This document shows positions 44,814 through 48,352 of a DNA stretch of 48,352 nucleotides, piece by piece. The stretch is from contig NZ_CANLKR010000038.1 in assembly GCF_947491715.1 (NCBI RefSeq), positions 1 to 48,352 of the forward strand, read 5' to 3'. The notes under the pieces were generated by a model that worked only from the letters and a program-made list of their open reading frames with translations, was not told where the DNA came from and ran no database searches. Source of the stretch: an uncultured Shewanella sp. GTDB lineage: Bacteria > Pseudomonadota > Gammaproteobacteria > Enterobacterales > Shewanellaceae. A program made the translations under genes and the position numbers. Numbering within the stretch: position 1 is the first letter of the stretch; the number at the start of each line of letters is the position of its first letter.

Positions 44814-45043
44814 ATTTGTGTTTTATAGTACGCCCCATATTAAGCGCTACATAAGGGGGCCGTCAATTTCATCGCTTCAAAGAAATGGCTATGCTCTCTG
44901 ATTGGTAAATCGACAAAAAAACCGAGCCTGACAAGGTAAGACCCGGATCTTGATATATTTAACACATCTGTTAATTGTTCAATAAAGCATGAAATGATCG
45001 GGTTCAGACCGATATGTCGGTGCTTTGATGCGTGTTAAAATGT
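44814..45043. other. Spacer between convergent fadJ and the FabH-like gene
   Basis: No gene is visible. It holds the terminator of the FabH-like gene and otherwise unremarkable sequence. Confidence 0.5.
44915..44946 (-). terminator. Terminator of the FabH-like gene
   Basis: On the minus strand CCGGGTCT and AGGCTCGG form an eight-base stem with two G-U pairs, followed by seven T. It lies about 100 bases after the stop codon. Confidence 0.65.
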
Positions 45044-46120
45044 TTACTTTGTATTTCTCTTGCAATAATAATCAACAGCTTTACTGACCAGTTCAACGCC
45101 AGTTTGCTCGCAAGGAGGGAGGGTGGCATCCGATGTATTGATAGGCGTGACTCTATTTCCCCATTTGATTAATGCTGCAGCAGAGGTTAACCCCGCGCCA
45201 AAAGCACACGATAAAATGGTTTGACCGGGTTTGATTTTCCCTTGCTCTAGTGCATCACAAATCGTGATAGGGATCGTCGCAGCTGAGGTATTACCATAAT
45301 TGGCAATATTGACGATGGCTTTTTCTTTTGGAATTTTCATGCGATGTATTAAGGTATCGATAATACGTTCATTCGCCTGATGAGGGATCACCCAATCGAT
45401 ATCATCTTTCGTCATCTTACATTTTTCAAGGACTTGGGCACTGAGTTTCCCCATGCCAGCAATGGCGCGTTTAAAAATTTCCTGGCCATTAAATTCAATA
45501 AAGAAGTTTAACGACTCAGGATCAAATTTATCCATTCCTGTGCCAAATTGAGATTTCAGAATATCGCGACCGGTGGGATCGTTATTGAGCTCATAACCGA
45601 GTATTCCTCCCGGCGTGTTGGTGGCTTCAACGACGACAGCGCCAGCGCCATCTCCAAACAGAACGGCGGTATCACGTTTAGACCAATCAATGAAGAAAGA
45701 CAGACGCTCTGCACCAACCACTAAAACTTTTTTACTTTGCCCACTTTGAATTTGCGCATTAGCTAACCCTAAAGCATATAAAAATCCGCTACACGCGGCA
45801 TTAATATCAAAGGCGGGACAGTGTGCGCCAATATTGGCTTGTACCGTTGAGGCAATATTAGGAATTAAGGTGTCGGCGGTGGCAGTGGCTAAAATAATCA
45901 TATCAAGTTCATCTGCCTCAATGCCTGCTGCAGCTAACGCATGTTTGGCAGCTACCGATGCGAGCTCTGAGGTATTGACGTGACTGATATGGCGTTGACT
46001 AATACCTGTACGAGGCTTTATCCATTCATCGGATGTTTCGATGAAGGTTTCCAGATCATGATTGGTCAAGATGGCTGGTGGAACACATTTTCCCCAGCCC
46101 GTTATTGTTGCGTACTGCAT
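45044..46120 (-). CDS. Beta-ketoacyl-ACP synthase III-like enzyme (FabH family)
   Basis: 358 residues from ATG 46120, with GAGAG nine bases upstream; a TTG 15 bases earlier is unlikely. The FabH triad is complete: Cys in DINAACSGFLYALG, His in WVIPHQANERI and Asn in VNIANYGNTSAATIP. GDGAGAVVVE and the final GAGLTSAAALIKWG are also typical. It is about 40 residues longer than housekeeping FabH, with a hydrophilic C-terminal tail, and stands outside a fab cluster. It may start a special acyl chain rather than bulk fatty acid synthesis. Confidence 0.9.
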   Translation of the reverse strand: MQYATITGWGKCVPPAILTNHDLETFIETSDEWIKPRTGISQRHISHVNTSELASVAAKHALAAAGIEADELDMIILATATADTLIPNIASTVQANIGAHCPAFDINAACSGFLYALGLANAQIQSGQSKKVLVVGAERLSFFIDWSKRDTAVLFGDGAGAVVVEATNTPGGILGYELNNDPTGRDILKSQFGTGMDKFDPESLNFFIEFNGQEIFKRAIAGMGKLSAQVLEKCKMTKDDIDWVIPHQANERIIDTLIHRMKIPKEKAIVNIANYGNTSAATIPITICDALEQGKIKPGQTILSCAFGAGLTSAAALIKWGNRVTPINTSDATLPPCEQTGVELVSKAVDYYCKRNTK

Positions 46121-46313
46121 TAGGTATTCTCTCAAATATTAGCTAAGGGTGTGAGCTTAACTATTTTTGTTTAAGCACTTAATTTGTCTCTTTACTCAAC
46201 TTATCAAAACGTAAGGATAATGTATTCGTTTTAATCGTTATAAATGAACAACAAATTAAGTCAGATTGTATTGTTTTTACGCTAAATATTTATTACTCAA
46301 TAGTCGATAAGGG

Positions 46314-46979
46314 CTATTGAGGTTGGACTAACTGACGAATTGATTCAGCGGCCTGTAAAATATGTTGCCTAAGTAATGTCACGGCCGCATCCACATTTTT
46401 TTGCTTGCAATAATCGAGTAATTCTCGATGCTCTTTCTCAGCTTGGGCTATGCCCCCTGCGAGTAAGAGTTGCAAACGTATATAGCGATCACAATTCGTT
46501 TTAAGTCCTTGCACCATATCTAATGCATAAGGGCGATTGGCAGCTTGGTATAAACTGGTATGAAACTGGCGATTGAGCTCACTCCAGCTACTGACCGACT
46601 GTTTTTGTTTAAAAGCAAACTCAAGCTCAATTAAAATGTGTTCAGCTTTCTCAATATCTTCATCTTGCATATTCATAATAGCTTTGGCAAGTAATTCAGT
46701 TTCAATGAGTGCTCTAAGTTCAAATAACTCGGTTACCTGTTCAACGGAAAGCTCAGTGGCTGTCGCCCCTTTATGGGCCTCAAATCTCACCAAGCCTTCA
46801 GCTTCTAATTGCAATAAGGCTTCTCTAATGGGGATCCGGCTTACATTGAGCTCATCAGCAAGTGCACTTTGCCTGAGTGGCTCTCCTGCTTTTATGTGAC
46901 CGGATAAGATTTTTTCCCTCAGTACTTCGACCACTACCTGCGTTCTTGTTTTGTGGATGATAGGGGAACTTATACTCAT
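46314..46979 (-). CDS. GntR-family transcriptional regulator (FadR/FCD subfamily)
   Basis: 221 residues. The N-terminal winged helix reads LREKILSGHIKAGEPLRQSA, then LADELNVSRIPIREALLQLE and AEGLVRFEAHKGATATE, the usual GntR pattern. The C-terminal FCD ligand domain includes ELFELRALIETELLAKAI and the histidines in LNRQFHTSLYQAA and QHILQAAES, which can bind a metal and a carboxylate ligand. It is divergent from gmhB and follows the FabH-like gene's promoter region, separated by 193 bases. Target and ligand are unknown. It is not FadR itself, which has a different C-terminal domain. Confidence 0.9.
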   Translation of the reverse strand: MSISSPIIHKTRTQVVVEVLREKILSGHIKAGEPLRQSALADELNVSRIPIREALLQLEAEGLVRFEAHKGATATELSVEQVTELFELRALIETELLAKAIMNMQDEDIEKAEHILIELEFAFKQKQSVSSWSELNRQFHTSLYQAANRPYALDMVQGLKTNCDRYIRLQLLLAGGIAQAEKEHRELLDYCKQKNVDAAVTLLRQHILQAAESIRQLVQPQ

Positions 46980-47264
46980 ATAATCATTATTTAAACCTGA
47001 AATTCTAACCTGAAAGAATACCGTTTATTCGGCGATAAATAAAGATGAATAGCGACGTAATTGTAAAGAAAATATGGTGATAGCGTGTGCCTCGAATGCA
47101 TTTTAACGAAGGAAATCAATGAAGCTACCTATAAAATGCGACAGATATAGCCATAATTGTAATGCTAAATAAATAAAAGTGGGATCCCGTAATAGGAAAG
47201 AGGTATAATTTTATGCATAAAATGTGTAATTCGCTTCAAAATATTAACCTTGGAGAATAAAGCT

Positions 47265-47819
47265 GTGGATCGAGCAGTATTTCTAGATCGAGATGGAGTG
47301 ATCAATAAAGATCATGGTTATGTATATCAAGTTGATGACTTTGAATATATTGAAGGTGTATTTGATGCTTGCTTATCGCTAAAAGCAATGGGGTTTAAAC
47401 TTGCAGTGGTGACTAACCAGTCTGGAATCGCAAGAGGCTTATATACAGAAGATGATTTTCATCAGTTGACAGAGTGGATGGATTGGAACTTTGCCGATAA
47501 AGGGGTCGACTTAGATGGCATCTATTATTGCCCGCATCATGAGACTGCGGGATTGGGTGAATATCAGTGTGAGTGTGAGTGTCGTAAACCGAAAGCGGGT
47601 ATGTTCAAAACCGCGTCACAGTTTCTTAATCTTGATTTAAGTTCATCGGTCATGGTGGGTGATAAGCGTGATGACATGCTGGCCGCACAGACGGCGGGTA
47701 TTCCAATACGGATATTAGTTAGAACAGGAAAAACAGTCACAGAAGAAGCCATAGCCGCCTCTACCGTTGTGCTAGACAGTATTGCCAATGTGCCTGATTA
47801 TCTCGCTTCTCTTGAGTAG
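47265..47819 (+). CDS. gmhB: D-glycero-beta-D-manno-heptose 1,7-bisphosphate 7-phosphatase
   Basis: 184 residues from GTG 47265, which has TGGAG nine bases upstream; the in-frame TTG at 47250 lies inside that site. A HAD-type phosphatase: nucleophile motif VFLDRDGVIN, then VVTNQSGIARG, the zinc-binding loop YYCPHHETAGLGEYQCECEC and the final VMVGDKRDDMLAA. It removes the 7-phosphate in ADP-L-glycero-D-manno-heptose synthesis for the LPS core. It precedes the rrn operon, as in other Shewanella. It could also serve the HddA/HddC-like pair at 5-6.6 kb, but those genes are far away. Confidence 0.95.
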   Translation: MDRAVFLDRDGVINKDHGYVYQVDDFEYIEGVFDACLSLKAMGFKLAVVTNQSGIARGLYTEDDFHQLTEWMDWNFADKGVDLDGIYYCPHHETAGLGEYQCECECRKPKAGMFKTASQFLNLDLSSSVMVGDKRDDMLAAQTAGIPIRILVRTGKTVTEEAIAASTVVLDSIANVPDYLASLE

Positions 47820-47953
47820 AGAAGAAAAGACTAGATGTATTCATTTAGTTTTACTTTTTGACTCTTTAATGAGCATATAAGCAGATAGAATAAACTGTTT
47901 GTTTAAACTTTGACCGAACGTCTGGTGTTTTTAATATTTTATAATAAAAGCCC
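47820..47953. other. Spacer upstream of the rrn promoter
   Basis: AT-rich stretch between the gmhB stop and the P1 promoter; a place for FIS or UP-element contacts. No gene is visible. Confidence 0.5.
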
Positions 47954-47989
47954 TTGCACCTGATAAAAATCTCCCTATAATACGCACCC
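47954..47989 (+). promoter_or_regulatory. rrn P1 promoter
   Basis: -35 TTGCAC (47954-47959) and -10 TATAAT (47976-47981) are 16 bases apart, followed by the GC-rich discriminator ACGCACCCC. This combination is typical of growth-rate- and ppGpp-controlled rRNA promoters. Transcription should begin near 47988. Confidence 0.85.
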
Positions 47990-48023
47990 CTAGCCACTTG
48001 AAACTCATTCAAATGGCTGCTGA

Positions 48024-48059
48024 TTCATTCAATAGAATGAAGAGCATGTTCTTTAAAAA
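48024..48059 (+). promoter_or_regulatory. rrn leader antitermination site (boxB hairpin and boxA)
   Basis: TTCATTC-AATA-GAATGAA (48024-48041) is a boxB-like hairpin, followed by TGTTCTTTAAAAA (48047-48059), close to the E. coli boxA TGCTCTTTAACAA. Nus factors bind boxA to prevent early termination of rRNA transcription. Confidence 0.8.
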
Positions 48060-48286
48060 GTTGACAAGCAAATCTGTGTGGACACTCACAGAGATTAAGT
48101 TATTCGAAACTGTCTCACTTCTTTCTAGTAAAGAGTGAAGCAGTCAAAAAATTACTTAATGAATGAGTGTTCATAGCAATATGAAAAAGTTTGATTTCAC
48201 TTCTTCCTTTGTGAAGAGTGTGGAAACAAATCACAGAATTCATTGAGCAGAAGTCATTCTTGTAAAAGAGTGCTTCAACAAAACTT

Positions 48287-48352
48287 TAATTGAAGAGTTT
48301 GATCATGGCTCAGATTGAACGCTGGCGGCAGGCCTAACACATGCAAGTCGAG
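48287..48352 (+). rRNA. rrs: 16S ribosomal RNA, 5' end only
   Basis: From TAATTGAAGAGTTTGATCAT the sequence follows the start of gammaproteobacterial 16S rRNA, including GGCTCAG, AACGCTGGCGGCAGGCCTAA and CACATGCAAGTCGAG. The gene continues beyond the window. The first base is set by alignment to the known E. coli start and may be off by one or two. Confidence 0.97.

Noticed and set aside
1..48352. tRNA genes
   Set aside because: No cloverleaf with a GGTTCGAATCC-like T-loop was recognised in any spacer; any tRNAs linked to the rrn operon would lie beyond the right edge.

Overview
The window looks like a chromosomal segment of a low-GC Shewanella or a close relative (Gammaproteobacteria, Alteromonadales). 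The main evidence is the block from about 29.4 to 44.7 kb: fadL, putP, a DUF3379/ECF-sigma pair, batD, a batB-TPR gene, batA, DUF4381, DUF58 and moxR, with fadI-fadJ divergent. This is the arrangement I know from Shewanella genomes. Supporting evidence is gmhB directly before an rrn operon whose 16S gene starts at the right edge, plus creA, yegD, yibL and ribA orthologues. I assign the genus from gene order and protein resemblance only; no search was run.

Layout. (1) 1-3.4 kb is a mobile or defence-like patch: the 3' part of a GHKL ATPase gene with a possible C-terminal nuclease domain and an apparent frameshift, an intact REP-associated (Y1/HUH) transposase gene, and a decayed second copy of that transposase. 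(2) 3.6-17.3 kb is accessory: a secreted sphingomyelinase-D-like phospholipase; a minus-strand group of a PhyH-type 2OG-Fe(II) oxygenase, a GHMP sugar kinase and a sugar-1-phosphate nucleotidyltransferase; a GNAT protein; a short P450-like protein; a small secreted protein; a periplasmic rhodanese; a secreted EEP (sphingomyelinase-C/DNase I fold) enzyme; a GT25 glycosyltransferase; a stand-alone HINT-plus-deaminase protein resembling the toxic tip of a polymorphic toxin; and a secreted M15 peptidase. Intergenic spaces here are long, AT-rich and carry tandem repeats. (3) 17.4-26.1 kb is mostly backbone: yegD, creA, a patatin-like phospholipase, a curA-like reductase divergent from an OhrR/MarR regulator, yibL, ribA, a secreted GH5-like hydrolase and a VF530 protein. 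(4) 26.2-28.6 kb encodes a large secreted subtilisin with PPC and P domains. (5) 29.4-44.7 kb combines fatty-acid uptake and beta-oxidation (fadL, fadI, fadJ) with the MoxR/Bat aerotolerance-type operon and its sigma/anti-sigma-like neighbours. (6) 45.0-48.35 kb holds a FabH-like ketoacyl synthase, a GntR/FCD regulator, gmhB, and the rrn promoter, boxB/boxA leader and first bases of 16S rRNA.

How the genes work together. fadL imports long-chain fatty acids and fadIJ degrade them; FadR-like operator sequences lie in front of both. The six Bat/MoxR genes abut or overlap and should be one transcript: MoxR ATPase, a DUF58 VWA-like protein, membrane VWA proteins BatA and BatB, and BatD. BatB carries an extreme QDQQNQ-type hexapeptide repeat. 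The two most unusual accessory items are the HINT-deaminase gene (15159-15908) and the oxygenase/sugar-nucleotide/P450-like group (5050-10836). Neither matches a pathway I can name.
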